Shown here piece after piece: positions 12,860 through 25,881 of a DNA stretch of 64,000 nucleotides. Position 1 is the stretch's first letter, and each line of letters begins with the position of its first letter. Position numbers and translations under genes: made by a program. The stretch is from positions 87,172,906 through 87,236,905 of the forward strand of contig OZ023267.1 of assembly GCA_964006375.1 (NCBI GenBank), written 5' to 3'. The notes beneath the pieces were generated by a model. That model searched no databases. It was given only the letters and a program-made list of their open reading frames with translations, and was not told the origin of the DNA. This DNA comes from Tillus elongatus. Taxonomy: Eukaryota; Arthropoda; Insecta; Coleoptera; Cleridae.

Positions 12860-13491
12860 AGAGTTCAATTAAGGCACCCTTAAAATGTCACAATTTTTCA
12901 ACAGATTGGTAGATTTAAGAAAATATTTCATTTTATGAAGAATTTGATGAAGGGGTGATGCACCCTTAAAATGTCACAATTTTTTAACAGCTTGGTAGAT
13001 TTACGAAAATATTTCATTTTATGAGGAATTTGACTCTAAAACTTTGTTACTTTATTGTTTTCAAGAAAAACACGAATTAGTCAAGAAACCTATTTTATCA
13101 ATCTTACTAAAAATCATCGAAAATTAAATATTTGCCAATAAACTTATGTATAGGTCACAATTGACAATCAGTAAAAAAGTGTGAATAAGTATAATTTATT
13201 AGAAAACAGACAACTCAGACAACAGAAATAAAAAAAAAACTGGTATCGATAAGTTATAGAAATTCTTCAACATGATAATTTCACAGGCATCTCTTGAATT
13301 TTTGGTGATTTTAAGTAACATAATAATATATGTGTCTTTAGATATTCGGGGTTTTCTTGAAAACGACAAACGTTTTTTGAAAAATAACAAGAGTAAGAAA
13401 GTTTTATAATTTACTTCCCCATAAAATGAACTAATAATGTTTTAGATCCACCAATAGGTTAAAAATTCTGTCACATTTTATGGGTGCATCA
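12860..13491. repeat. Foldback element with long inverted arms and a direct duplication
   Basis: The segment 12955-13130 (starting GGTGATGCACCCTTAAAATG) is repeated in inverted orientation at about 13300-13491 (ending in GGGTGCATCACC). The outer 65 bases of the left arm are also duplicated directly at 12862-12925. There is no coding sequence. It could be a MITE with long inverted repeats; the target-site duplication was not resolved. Confidence 0.7.
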
Positions 13492-13867
13492 CCACTCACT
13501 ATTCAACCCTTTGAAATTGAATTCTTTTTCTTCTTTTGTGAATTCGTAGAAAACAACATAAAAAACAACTTTTCAGATACAAAAAAAAAGCTACAATAGA
13601 GAACATAATAGTGGACTCACAACACGCGATAAACTCAATAAACTCAGCCCAAACTTAGAAAAACCAACTAGCAACAGAAATAAACAGACAAACAATTGAC
13701 AAGACTAAATCAAAAAACCATACACCTGAAAAAATGACCGAACAAATAAGAAACAAAGACCCATATAACAACATAGCAATAGCAAAAACAGATAAAAGCG
13801 ACGCACTAATAGCAATAAAAACACAGGGCTATATAGAAAAAACAAACACTTTTATCTCAACAAACAA

Positions 13868-14491
13868 ATGCAAGAAACTGAACGAAAACCCAACGAAAAA
13901 ATTCCAAAATCAAATATTAAACATAATAAAAAACACAAGACAATATTCAACCAAAAAACAACACATTATTATAACAACAGCCCTAAAGCACCACCAATGA
14001 CAGGAATAATAAAAATACCCAAAACGGGATACCCAATAAGACCACTCATCAACTTCAAAGATGCACCTTCATACAAAATAGCAAAAGAAATGGACCAAGT
14101 ACTAAAACAAGAAATACAACTAGAAAACAAATTTAACATAAAAAACTCCATAGAACTAGTGCATAAACTAGAAAACATAAAAATAAACAAAAACACAAGA
14201 CTTGCCACATTTTACATAACAAATATGTACACCAACATACCAATTAACGAAACTACAAATAGATTCGAAAATAAAATGCAAAATAACAAAATAACAAATA
14301 CAAAACAAATCAACAAAACCGAAAACAAAACACCAGAAACAAACACAAAATACACAACATTCACTTATAACCACCGCATCAAAAAAATAACACAAACACT
14401 CAAACAACATGACTTAAAAATGAGCTACAAAACCAATAACAAAATAATAAACAAAATAAATAAAAACAAGAACACAACCCACATGAATTAA
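13868..14491 (+). pseudogene. Penelope-like reverse transcriptase (partial)
   Basis: The translation contains PPMTGIIKIPKTGYPIRPLI, then APSYKIAKEMDQVL, NSIELVHKLENIKI and ATFYITNMYTNIPI. These match the finger and palm motifs of Penelope RT (typically GLPKIHK, P-RPIVS, NS-EF, then SFD--SLYTNIP). The catalytic Asp of the first palm motif is Tyr here (FYITNMYTNIP), so the enzyme is dead. The YADD-box region is not found, indicating an internal deletion before the endonuclease. Confidence 0.8.
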
Positions 14492-14785
14492 ACGGAATAT
14501 ATCATTTAGAATGTAACACATTCAATAAAAAATATATAGGAATGACAAAAAAATCAATGAAACAAGATTCAAGGAACATATAACAGCATTAGATAAAATC
14601 CACATACCTAGCTACAAATCAAACGTAGCACACACATTCACAACACAAACCACCAAAAACTAGACATCACCCAATTACTACTAATGAAACATGTTAAAGA
14701 CTACAAAAATAACGGAATTCTGGGAACAATACTACATTCAACAAACAAACAATAAGAAACAATTAATGCCAGAACAAATCCAAGT
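14482..14785 (+). pseudogene. GIY-YIG endonuclease domain of Penelope-like element
   Basis: The plus strand from about 14482 reads HELNGIYHLECNTFNKKYIG, then MTKKSM and, after a frameshift, FKEHITALDK. This is the GIY...YIG signature with the usual Cys before Asn and the following FKEH. Downstream in-frame stops break the domain. In Penelope elements this endonuclease nicks the target DNA. Confidence 0.8.
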
Positions 14786-14974
14786 ACAAACATTTAAACA
14801 AAACTTAATAAAGGCCATACAAATAGACAAATCACAGTAATCAAGACAGGAGACCGATACACACGACACAGTCCGAAGGCACAACCAATCAAAGAACAGT
14901 AAACCGACCAATAGAAGCTCACGGCGCAGGCGCCACGTACAATCTCAGACGTAGACCACACACGAGAGATACAG

Positions 14975-15020
14975 TCAGTAGCGTGCTGATGATGAACCGG
15001 GGCGGTTCGAAAACACGCAA
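14975..15020 (+). ncRNA. Hammerhead-like stem, probably degenerate
   Basis: CTGATGA is followed, one base later, by a perfect hairpin GAACC/GGTTC with loop GGGGC and then GAAA, the same core layout as the motif at 9.86 kb. GCGTG before the core can pair with CACGC after GAAA. I see no stem III and no cleavage triplet, so it may be an inactive or rearranged copy. Its place at the 3' end of a Penelope-like element supports the call. Confidence 0.45.
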
Positions 15021-15086
15021 ACCAATAAGAAATCACAAACGTACAGCAAACAAATTGTATATTTAAAAGTGATTACAAATATTTTA

Positions 15087-16190
<1,104 letters not shown>

Positions 16191-16244
16191 ATATATACAT
16201 TTTATTTTTAGTAAACTGAAATATACGTCATTATCTTTGTTCTT

Positions 16245-16574
16245 AGAGCCTCGGTGGTTAGGTGGTAATAACGTGTGCCTTTGAACCGAAGGGTGTTGGG
16301 TTCGATCCCAGGGTACTCCTTTCACTTTTTCAGTACATACTGTACGATTAACATCAACCGAGGTTATAGCATTGTATTTGATCAAGTTGAACGTCTACAC
16401 GTTTCGCCCTTCGGAGGGGGCGTAAAGCCGTCGGTCCCGTGTCCATGCGATGCTGGGCACGTTAAAGATCCCTACATCCCTAAGATAATGGGGTGAAACT
16501 GCGCGCTAGCGTCGGTGATTGGCCATAGTCGCGGAAATAGTCCGACGTTAAAGAAATAAAACACAAACACACAT
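16245..16574 (+). mobile_element. tRNA-derived SINE, copy 1
   Basis: A tRNA-like head has an A box near TGGTTAGGTGGTAA and a B box GGGTTCGATCCC. The body includes CACGTTAAAGATCCC and ends in GACGTTAAAGAAATAAAAC plus a CA-rich tail. It is flanked by a perfect 12-bp target-site duplication ATCTTTGTTCTT at 16233-16244 and 16575-16586. A second copy is at 59964-60313. RNA polymerase III would read the internal promoter. I do not name the family. Confidence 0.9.
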
Positions 16575-16589
16575 ATCTTTGTTCTTGTC

Positions 16590-18000
16590 AGTCTGCTGGC
16601 AGGGATTATCATTTTCTGCTCTAGAGTATCCATACTTCAGTATCGTGCTGTTTAAGTTGTCATTATTTTCACTCCCCTGTGATTTGTGCTAATCTGCCTC
16701 TGATTTTACCTAATTCTTTGCTGTACCAACCTCTTCGTCCACCCCTCGATCTCATGTTTTTCTGTTTCAAAGTTTTTCTTCAAGCCAACAATACTATCTT
16801 CCTCCAGGTCAGGTCAAGTCAGAAGTATCTGCATGTAGTACTTCCAATTACTTTTAAGTCTATAAGTTTGTGCCCCTCTTTTCAATAACTTGGTTTCTCG
16901 TTTATTAATTAATCTTATTTTCCTTCTCGTATTATATTTGCCGGTCTTATCACAAATAAGGAAAAACTTGAAAATTCCAACATTTCTGAACAAAATTTTG
17001 ATTCATCCTCTCATATATTACTGTGGTCAATTATTATCGTTTGGTGGAAGAATAAATTTAAATAGAGAAGTAATTACTGATGTAAATAATTACTATTAGA
17101 TAAGCTAGTTTTCTATTTAAATAAAATGAAAACCCTAGGTTTGGGTACCTCACTGCTGGTGCAGTTTTAATTGTATCATGTTGCTAATAGCAGTTTAACG
17201 CTTTGTAGGTTTTTTTGTGTTTCCCTTCTGGGTTCTTTTATCATACTGTAATTTTATGGCTAAAATCAAAGTATGGTGATTGGTGAAAACTTTGATTAAA
17301 GAATGTTGGGCTTAAGATATAATTCCTTAGGGTTCTGAAAGTCTGGAATTCCACTGCTGGAGATTTTCTAATGGTCAACTCGTACCCTGAATTATTTAAA
17401 GAGAGATAAGTTTTAAAGTTAATTTGGTAGAGACAAATGTTCATCCAACTTATACATAGTTTATAACGTTTAAAGCCTGATTTAAATAACGTCTATAATC
17501 AACATTTGTCCCATTGTTTTTATATAAACAAGACTGCACGTGCATTTTTGAGAAATATATCATTTCATTGATTGTTGTTCATTTGTTTATGATGTGATAT
17601 TACAATTTTGCGGATTAGATCATTAGGTTAGCGTTTGACAGCCTGTAACAATTTCATCACTGAGATGCAATAGAGCATGTGTGATAGAGTATTTCCTAAG
17701 TCGGAAATAGAAAACCATAGAATAAATAAATATATTGCCAGCAGCGATTAATCAAAGAAAATTATGTTTTTATTCAGTAAGGATTTTATTCATTCATTTA
17801 TTCTAAAGGAATATAATATAATAATATCCTTTTTATTAGACTACATACCACTTCCTAAAAGAACTAGGACCTTTAACGTTATAAAATAATGGCAATTCTG
17901 CCAGAATGCCTTAATTATGCCACAACGTGTAACAAACAATTAAATATATTTAATTTAATCATGTAAAGATAAAATTATGTATAATATATTTATATACTGA
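16590..18000. other. No gene seen
   Basis: AT-rich DNA with short frames that carry no recognisable domain and no convincing splice-delimited exon. Confidence 0.6.
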
Positions 18001-18101
18001 TCAGTCGGTAGCCAGACACCGAGGTGAACGGTTAAACGAGTAGGTATCCTACATTGTGATAAGTGTGTTAAAAGTATGAATCGGAGTTTTTGATTTAAAA
18101 A

Positions 18102-19639
18102 ATGGAACAAAATAAAAAAGCACAACCACCGGACAGGGATAGGTTAGAAACTGAACGTGTAGTGACAGATTGGTACAAAGAAACAGAAAAGGAATTACTT
18201 CAGGATACAAAGATGGATTGTGAAACAAGTAAGGTAGGAATGGAAAAACAAACATATCGGTGGAAAAAACAAAAAAATATAATAGACAAGGAATTGGTAA
18301 CGTTTTCAATTCATTAAAAGAAATTTCAAACAGGAATATAACAATAAATATACAAGTGAATTAAATAAAAATAAATAAGATGATAAGTTAAATAGTATAG
18401 ATAAACCATTTAGAGATATCAATAATTTTTACGATAATTTGCACAGTGGTCGTTTATTGTTTACATTCAAAATAATAACGGAAACATTGGTAAAAGCCAT
18501 ATAATTACCACATCACGAATAATTAGAAATTCAGTACCGAACATAGACAATGATATTAAATCAATTATTAGGTGAATAAAATAAAAATAGAACTTACTAA
18601 GGGACAAAGTGCGAATAATTTAATTAATTCAACAATATTTAAAAAATAAAAATTATTTTGCTTATATACCTCAATATTTAACGAGACGACAGGGGGTAAT
18701 AAAAAAAAATCGACATCGATATAACAGAAAATGAATTGTGCAGTATAATAAAACCGCGTATAGGAGTACATTTCCAAATAGTAAGTGTACGCAGAATGAA
18801 TAGAAGGGTGCAAAACGGTAATCGGGTCTCTTATATCCCAACTCAATTAAGACTTGTTACATTTCCAGGTTAATATCTCCCAAAAAAAGTATCTATAGAA
18901 AACATCTTTGAAGTCGAACCGTATATTAAACGGGTCATACAATGTATTAAATGTTTACGCTACAGTCACATAAGTACGCAGTGGAAGGGAAAAGAAAGGT
19001 GTGAAACATGTGGAGACGAACATAGTAATAGGCAGCGTAATCATACAGGGCCTCCGGTATGCGTTATTTGCCAGGGCACATAAGGCGACAGACAGAAAAT
19101 ATTGATCAGAGTATGAAAAACAAAAATCAATTACAAATATAATGAGCAATGAAAATAAATCTTTTAAGAAAGCATGAATTCAATACTCGCAAAGTTATGT
19201 AAATAGGGCAAAGGCCACTTTCCAGAATCCGAGTATGTTGTCAACAATTAGTACGAGTAACAACTCTCCACATAATGATAACCTTTTTTCTAACTCCCCA
19301 AGCCTTTCACAAATAAACTATCCCTCCCAGTCACAACATTTAATTAAAAGGGAACGTACAAATATACTGCACGACAATACAATTGACACAATACGACAAC
19401 AGCACCGACAAATTCTCACGACACTCACCTTAAAAATGACACCATTTATAAACCCAGTACCCTCCAATTATAAACAACGTAAAGACGAAGACAAGACAGA
19501 AAAGCTAGTCTCATTTTTCTTAGAAACGTTAAAAAATATGGGGACAGAAAGCCTATTTGATAGGGACCAATTAAATAAACTTAGACTAGACATATCGCAC
19601 ATAATATATAACCAAAACACCTCTTCGCGGTTAATATAA
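18102..19639 (+). pseudogene. LINE ORF1 (gag-like, zinc knuckles)
   Basis: The frame opens with ATG at 18102 (starting MEQNKKAQPPDRDRLETER) and is interrupted several times. Around 18927-19085 it encodes KRVIQCIKCLRYSHIS, then KGKERCETCGDEH and PPVCVICQGT. This is the string of CCHC-type knuckles typical of I/Jockey-group ORF1. A Ser/Asn-rich stretch and a charged C-terminus follow (19235-19639). It would bind the element RNA. Stops after CQGT and elsewhere make it non-functional here. Confidence 0.75.
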
Positions 19640-20448
19640 TGCAATGGAATTGTAGGTCCTTGATATCAAATAAAGGCAGTTTAGAAAGATATATTTGATA
19701 ATAAAGTTGTCATAGCATTATTAAGCGAAACGTGGTTGAAAATGACAAATCGTGTAAATATGATAGGCTACAATATGCTTAGGGAAGATAGGGAAGATGG
19801 GTACGGTGGGGTAGCCCTACTCATATCAAATAAAGTTGCATATACAAAAATTTCTGGATTCTACCCAATGAACAACTTAATGTGTGTAGCAGCTAAATTA
19901 AAAATATCTTCTGAAACAATTATAAATTTTTATTGTGTCCATATTAAACCAGGAATAAGAATTTCAATTACTGAGTGGGATATACTTTTTTACAGTTTAG
20001 AAGAACCATTTTTAGTCGGGGTGACTTTAATATTCACCAAGCAGCATGGGGCTGCACCAGTATTGATCTGAATGGACAAAATCTAATGACAGCTATTGAT
20101 CATAATCAATCAACTTATCTCAACACTGGTGCAGAAACTCGTATAAGTAACCCAAACAGTATTTCCAGGTCGGCAGTTGATTTGACGATATCGTCAAATA
20201 ATTTTGCACAAAATATAGAATGGAGCGTAAAAGGCGAAACACTAGGGTCGGATCACTTTATTATAGAGTATAAACTTTATATAAATAATCTAAATAATAG
20301 TATAGGTAATTTTAAAAATAAAGTTCCAAAAAAATTGGCTGTAAGGAAAGCTAATTGGGTACTATACACCCAAAAAACTGATCAATTTGCGAAAAATATA
20401 TCAGAAATAAATTTAAACATTGGATATAAAAAATTTATCGATGGCTAA
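19639..20448 (+). pseudogene. LINE ORF2 endonuclease domain
   Basis: It starts with MQWNCRSLISNKGSLE, then an in-frame stop, VVIALLSETWLK, YGGVALLISNK and, after a frameshift, SRGDFNIHQAAWG, RSAVDLTISSN and GSDHFII. These are the conserved blocks of AP-type LINE endonucleases (N, E in SETWL, D-N in GDFNIH, SDH). At least two frameshifts or stops separate the blocks. Confidence 0.85.
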
Positions 20449-20839
20449 AATTCAATAATTTCAGACACAATACCTGAGAATAAAACTAAGAATTCTAAGT
20501 TTAACAGAGCATGGTGGAATGAAAACTGTAAAGTAGCAGTTGCTAAACGAAAAACACGATGCAAAATTTTGTTGAATATAAAAAAGGTGTGGCTTTAGCA
20601 AAGCCAGTGATTTTAGAAAGAAAAAGAAAAACGTGGCAAAACTTTTGTAATACCCTCAATATGAACACAAAAATCAATGACATCTGGAAAACAATAAAAT
20701 GTTTAAATGGGATTCAAAAAGGTAACACACCAAGAAGTATTAGCCACGATTGGATGGAAGAATTTATGCAACTGCAGGCTCCGGCATGGGCAGAAAAAAT
20801 GCAACATATCCTAATGCAATATCAAATGACAATATATAA

Positions 20840-21990
20840 TTATTTACCATTCAAGAACTAAACTTCAGTCTGAAAAATATTAACAACACAGCTGCGGGGG
20901 CGGACAACATTCACGACTCCATGTTATACCACCTATCGGACACAGCAAAAATAGTGTTACTAAAGATAATTAATCAAATATGGCTGTTTGAACAATATCC
21001 AGAAAGCTGGAAAATATATCTTATTTTGGCCCTCTTAAAACCGCCCAGAGATCCCAACTTAGCACGGTCATATAGGGGAATATCATTGTCATCGTGTGAA
21101 CTAAAAACATTAGAAAGAATAATCAAAAGAAGGTTAGAGACATGATTAGAAAAAAAAGTTGAAATGATCCACAGATCAATATGGGTTTAGAAGAAGATAT
21201 TCCACAATAGAAAGCTTAACAAAATTTATTACAGATATCAACACCACATTCACTAACGTGAAGTCAACAGTAGCGGCGTTTATTGATATTGAAAGTGCTT
21301 ATGATACTATCGATCTAGATTTATTATATAATAAAATGTTATACATAGAAATAGAGCAAAATTTTGCCCGTAAAATAATAAAACTATACCACATAAGAAA
21401 AATTAATCTATTAACAACTAACGACGAAGGTGTCTTCTCTAGAACCACATCAAAATAAGTATTCTCAGCCCACTCTTGTATCTGATTTATACCCACGACC
21501 TCAGTTACAACATAAACATACAAATATTACAGTTTGCCGATGTGATGATATGTCTATTAAACCAACTGCGAAATTGAGACTGGAATCAAAGAAGTAACAG
21601 AAGCTATTACACAACTACATCAATGGACACAAAATAATAATATGGGTATATCAACTACAAAAAGTGAAATATGTATCTTTACCCGCAAGAGACATTACCT
21701 ATTAATGGCAAACGATATAGAATTCCCTGTTAAGGACAATGTTTGCTTTTTTGGGCATGTTTTTAGACAATAAATTACTTTGGAGAGACCACATTCAACA
21801 TTTGGCAACAAAGGCAGAAAAAGGAATGAATATTCTTCGTATGGTCTGTCATACAAAATGGGGGGCTGACACTAACATAGCTTTGGTAATATATAGATCA
21901 TTTATAAGAGCATTGTTTGACTATGTATCATTTTTATGTGATCAAGCGGCAAAATCCCATTTAAACAAAATCAACATTGTTCAGAATAAA
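20840..21990 (+). pseudogene. LINE ORF2 reverse transcriptase domain
   Basis: The blocks NTAAGADNIHDSMLYHL, ESWKIYLILALLKP, ARSYRGISLSSCELKTLERI, TVAAFIDIESAYDTIDLD, then ILQFADVMICLL and FLGMFLDNKLLW follow the order of RT motifs in I-clade elements. The palm motif DIESAYD is present. The FADD box reads FADVM, apparently from a small insertion. At least three frameshifts or stops break the domain. The segment 20450-20840 holds linker sequence (for example NRAWWNENCK). Confidence 0.85.
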
Positions 21991-22387
21991 TGTTGAACGT
22001 TGGCTTTGGGAGTACTCGGAAGTACCCCTGTAAATAACTTGTTGGCAGAATGTTGTGAGATGCCTTTTCAGCTTAGAAGGAAAGTGATATGCATAAGATT
22101 TGTGTTAAAAGTGCATGCAAAAAACAGCCCGATCTTACTAAACCTAGGTCAACTATATAAACTTACACTAAGGCATAGATATTGGAATAGAAAAACACCT
22201 CCACTCACATTTGAACCATATATAGTTGCATCAGAAACAAAGACCGACATTTACACCTATCATATAGAGCCCTATTATCAAATGCATAACGAAGTATTTC
22301 AAAATCTAAAAATTGGCTACTTGCAAGATTACTCTTACTTTCCCCAGCAGCTAAGAAATAAAATATTTCGACAAAACTACAGAGAAC

Positions 22388-22800
22388 TTGTCCAACAGAA
22401 TAGCTGTCAATTTTTTTACGGATGGTTCAAAAACAGACGATAAAACTGCATGTGCTTTTTTTGAAGTAATATATTCTAATTATAAAACCTTTAAATTAAA
22501 CAAGAATATGTCAAACTATACTGCACAGTTAATAGCAATCATAGAAACATTAAAATATGCCACCAGTAAGGACTATACTCATTTTGTAATGATCACCGAC
22601 TGTAAAAATGTACTGCAGAAAATTGAAAACCTAAAAAAAACAGAGTTCAAATAACTATTTATTTTGAGAACTCGCCAGATGCTTACATAATTTACGCTTA
22701 GATAACAAAAGCGTAAGATTTATATGGATCAAAGGCCAATGTGGTATTGTACAAAATGAAACTGTAGATAACTTGGCAAAAAAGGCGCTGGAAGTTGACT
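22388..22800 (+). pseudogene. LINE ORF2 RNase H domain
   Basis: FFTDGSKTDDKTACAFF supplies the first catalytic Asp and FVMITDCKNVL a later one. The Glu-containing helix reads SNYTAQLIAIIETL, where Gln replaces the usual Glu (YTAELIA). Further on, NETVDNLAKKALE matches the last RNase H block. The frame 22000-22443 just upstream covers the RT-RNase H linker. An active-site substitution and stops indicate a dead domain. Confidence 0.85.
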
Positions 22801-22929
22801 GAATATCTCTGTCCAGTAGAAGATTTGTTGTCAATAGGGTCAAAATATAGTAAAAAAATATGAGAGGAACAATATAATAATGAGACAAAAGGAAAACATT
22901 ATAGAGATATTTAGCCTAATCTACCCAAA

Positions 22930-23200
22930 GTACCCTCGTTTAGCAATTGCTATTAGCAAAAATATGTAGGTTAAGGTTTAACCATGCCTTGTTCCCTAGC
23001 TATAACTATATTTATAGCTCTGGTTTTTCTGTAAGACCTATTCTATAATAGGTCTTACAGAAAAACCAGAGGAGAGGTGGGTGATGCACAGCATGTCTTA
23101 CTAGAGTGTACTAATAAACAAAACATAATTGACACAATTTTTCAAATTATTATGAACCCAAATTTCATATAGAAACCATTTTGCATTACTCAGTTATTGG
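22930..23200 (+). pseudogene. LINE ORF2 C-terminal region with inverted duplication
   Basis: The plus strand reads RLRFNHALFPSYNYIYSSGF, the conserved post-RNase H block of I-type ORF2. Then a perfect inverted repeat intervenes, after which the frame resumes with RGEVGDAQHVLLECTNKQN (compare the usual G..E...H.L..C). The two halves are the expected neighbours, so the palindrome arose inside a coding sequence. Confidence 0.7.
23018..23071. repeat. Perfect inverted repeat, 25-base arms, 4-base loop
   Basis: Arms 23018-23042 (CTCTGGTTTTTCTGTAAGAC...) and 23047-23071 are exact complements around CTAT. It lies inside the LINE C-terminal coding remnant. Confidence 0.97.
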
Positions 23201-23330
23201 AAATGAAAAATATAGAAATAGATAAAATCCTAATTGACACCACATACACAGGCTGGGTTTACATCTGAAAGTGATCCGATATTGCGGTATATATGTATTT
23301 ATGTGAAATAAAATTCATACATAATGTTTG

Positions 23331-24485
23331 TTTAATCAAACTTAAAAAATGATTACATTTTGAAACTGATTTAATTATATTAATCTGTTGAATAAATAAA
23401 GTTTATATAAAAGATTACAAAAATTTGGCTGTTCAGTCGAAGGCATGACCTTAAACAAAGGGCTTTTGCACTCACAGTTGGTATGGTGTTAGATGTACAA
23501 ATAAAAATCAGAAATACGGATAAAATTGGTTTATTAAAAAATGTAGAATTTATATAATGCAAATAAGTGAATTTATTAGAAAGAAAAAATACTGAAGTTA
23601 TAAAAAACAGAATGACTATGTGTTTCTTGATGGATTGTAGCAGTTTAAATGAAACTACATATGTTTAAAGACTGATAACAGATAAGTAAGGTACTTAACT
23701 TTGTTTCTGTCGGTGGAAATCTATCGGTTGACCGCATTAGAGACGGCCTAGGGTTGTTCAGGGCTACTTAAAAACTCCCAGCCCATTATTGGGGCGACTC
23801 AAAGCTACCCAGACCATTGTAGAAATTGTAGGGCCCCCTGCTTGGTCTGATGTAGAGGATTCGCCTGAGTTGTCTGCGGAGCCTTCACGTTTACTTTCCA
23901 GATCGTGATTGCCTACTTCATAGCGTAAGAGACGAACGTTAGGCTCAAGTTCTAACAAACTAAAGAACGACCTCAAAGAACGGGATGGGTGTAACAATTG
24001 AGGTGTATGAGTGTTTGTCGAGTTCGTGGCCTGTCGCATGTTCAAACTAATTGATTGTTAATATTGAATCATACGAGAACATTTCCACAAGCCACCACGA
24101 AAACAATATAGCGATAATGTATTAAAACAAAGCAAGCCATAAAAGCAAATTCGTTATTATAAAACAAGCGAGCGTTACATCTTCATCTTGCCTCATAACG
24201 GCGTGCTGCCTTCTTAGTGCTTATCTAGATGTTATCAACATATTGCTGTTTATTTAAAATCTTATGGAGCGTATCAAGTCGTTGCATGAGTTTATAAAGA
24301 TTTTCTTATCTGAAAATTGAATCAGAACTACCAAGTGTCAATTATTCCTACGAAAGCAGGACTGGTATCAGAGAATGTGTGTGTCTCTGTGGGCAGAGAT
24401 CTAAACAAGTTGCAAAGCAGCAACTCGTGACTAACAACACTACGATCTTGGCAATTCACGTTGATAATTATGACGGCAGCTTTTG
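23331..24485. other. No assigned gene; one unexplained frame
   Basis: A minus-strand frame 24045-23764 (about 93 residues, Ser/Arg/Pro-rich, starting MNMRQATNS) has no motif that I recognise. The stretch 23720-24020 is less AT-rich than its surroundings and may be a retroelement remnant. Nothing else is supported. Confidence 0.4.
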
Positions 24486-24575
24486 TTGACAACGTTCCTT
24501 GACGGAATAAATATTGTAAGATGTATTTATGAACCTCATAGTATGGGAGAACTTGTAAAACGTGTAAAATGTTAC
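24486..24575 (+). repeat. Dispersed repeat, copy shared with 35765-35850
   Basis: The stretch from TTGACAACGTTCCTTGACGG to the block AAACGTGTAA matches 35765-35850 over about 90 bases with scattered differences and the same orientation. The second copy lies between a Tc1-like transposase end and gypsy element 2. This suggests a piece of retroelement leader or LTR at both places. Confidence 0.75.
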
Positions 24576-24579
24576 ACAT

Positions 24580-25074
24580 CCCGATGGCCGGGGCCAAAAA
24601 AATTTGAAACATTTTTTTTACAAATGCCACGAGAAGAGAAAATCAAAGTTGGAAGCAAATGTGAGAAGTTCTTCTCTCAACAAGAGGGTGACCAAAGACG
24701 AAATGTGGATCAAGGAAAGCGAACGCTGCTTGAAAGTAAAATGAAAGATCAAAAACATAACTGCTCTGCGAGTTACTGAGAGTTAATTTTTTTCTTAAAA
24801 ATCGACAATAAAGTTTGAACTCCACAACACCAACTGCTCCCCAAATGCAAGTGTAAATACAAAAATTATTTAAATTGTTTGAAAATTTGATTATTTAAAA
24901 GCTTGAAGTTATTAAAAACTGCCTGCCTGAATGGGCAGCTAGAAGAAAGAAAAATTGAATAATCAAAGAAACGAAGCCTGAAGGACAACACTTTAATAAA
25001 TTAGAAAAAATTAAATTCTTAAAAACCATCTCAAAGAAAGAAATACAACTGGACATGACACAAATGAAAAGTCT
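24580..25074. other. No gene seen
   Basis: A charged frame at 24483-24779 starts inside the dispersed repeat and shows no domain. No other signal is visible before the hAT target site. Confidence 0.5.
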
Positions 25075-25165
25075 GTAAGCTCCAGTGGCGTCTCCTGACC
25101 AAAATGTTCGGGTGTGCGGTCACGAGTTGCTGTTAGTGGTGGTTTTAAAAATTATTAACACTAAA

Positions 25166-25170
<5 letters not shown>

Positions 25171-25226
<56 letters not shown>
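25171..25226. repeat. (TA)n microsatellite
   Basis: 56 bases of TA inside the left part of the hAT-type element. Confidence 0.97.
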
Positions 25227-25228
<2 letters not shown>

Positions 25229-25460
25229 GACCTATATGGGAATGATACGTAGATAAATAAATTAATTTCCCACTGCAACACTAACAAATTAAAAAGTCAC
25301 TTAAAACTTTAAAACACGAAAGAACATGGAATTATTATCAAGCTCTTCTCTTCACACAAATTTGTGTTAGCGTTAGCACTGTCCGGAACGGGGTGAAAAC
25401 TGTAAACATTAAAAGTAGTTCAATGTTAATATGGTACTAAATAATAAAATGTGTAAAAAT

Positions 25461-25800
25461 CCTGGATGCAGCAAGTGCGTTATGGTAGTGAATTTTTATA
25501 GAAATGATCTGGCACAAAATATTTTATTATAACTTTTTTATCTTGCAACATAGAAATCTAAATTTTGGTGTATAGTTTAATTTTTATATCGTAAACCTAC
25601 CTACCAAATTTTGTTATCTTATCTTTTTTATTTTTTGAGATACAAATTTTTTTCGAATAAAAACTCAAAATTTTCCCGGAAAACCTCGTCCGATTTTCCT
25701 GACTAACGAAATTATCCAATACATTTACAGAAGGAAGGTACATGCCAAATTTTATCAAAATCGGCCGATTATATTTTGAGTTATCGGTGTGATACCTATG

Positions 25801-25881
<81 letters not shown>

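Larger units (their letters stand above)
13560..15050 (+). mobile_element. Penelope-like retroelement, 5' truncated and decayed
   Basis: The plus strand carries RT then GIY-YIG remnants, the order diagnostic of Penelope-like elements, and ends near a hammerhead-like stem at 14980-15020 followed by a (TA)n array. Composition is unusually A-rich on the plus strand. The element's N-terminal region is weakly open in frame 13734-14000. Neither coding domain is intact. Confidence 0.8.
18005..23330 (+). mobile_element. I-type non-LTR retroposon with RNase H, nearly full length but broken
   Basis: The plus strand shows, in order, a gag-like ORF1 with zinc knuckles (to about 19640), an AP-type endonuclease, RT, RNase H and the conserved post-RNase H region. 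This order with RNase H is found in the I, LOA and R1-related clades. The left end lies near CAGTCGGTAGCCAGAC at about 18003. The right end is probably near 23330, in AT-rich DNA with no long poly-A. Many stops and frameshifts disrupt both ORFs. Confidence 0.85.

Noticed and set aside
24361..24376. TGGTATCAGAG as a retrotransposon primer-binding site
   Set aside because: It resembles the plant-type initiator-tRNA site, not an expected arthropod one. No LTR edge or gag follows at the right distance.
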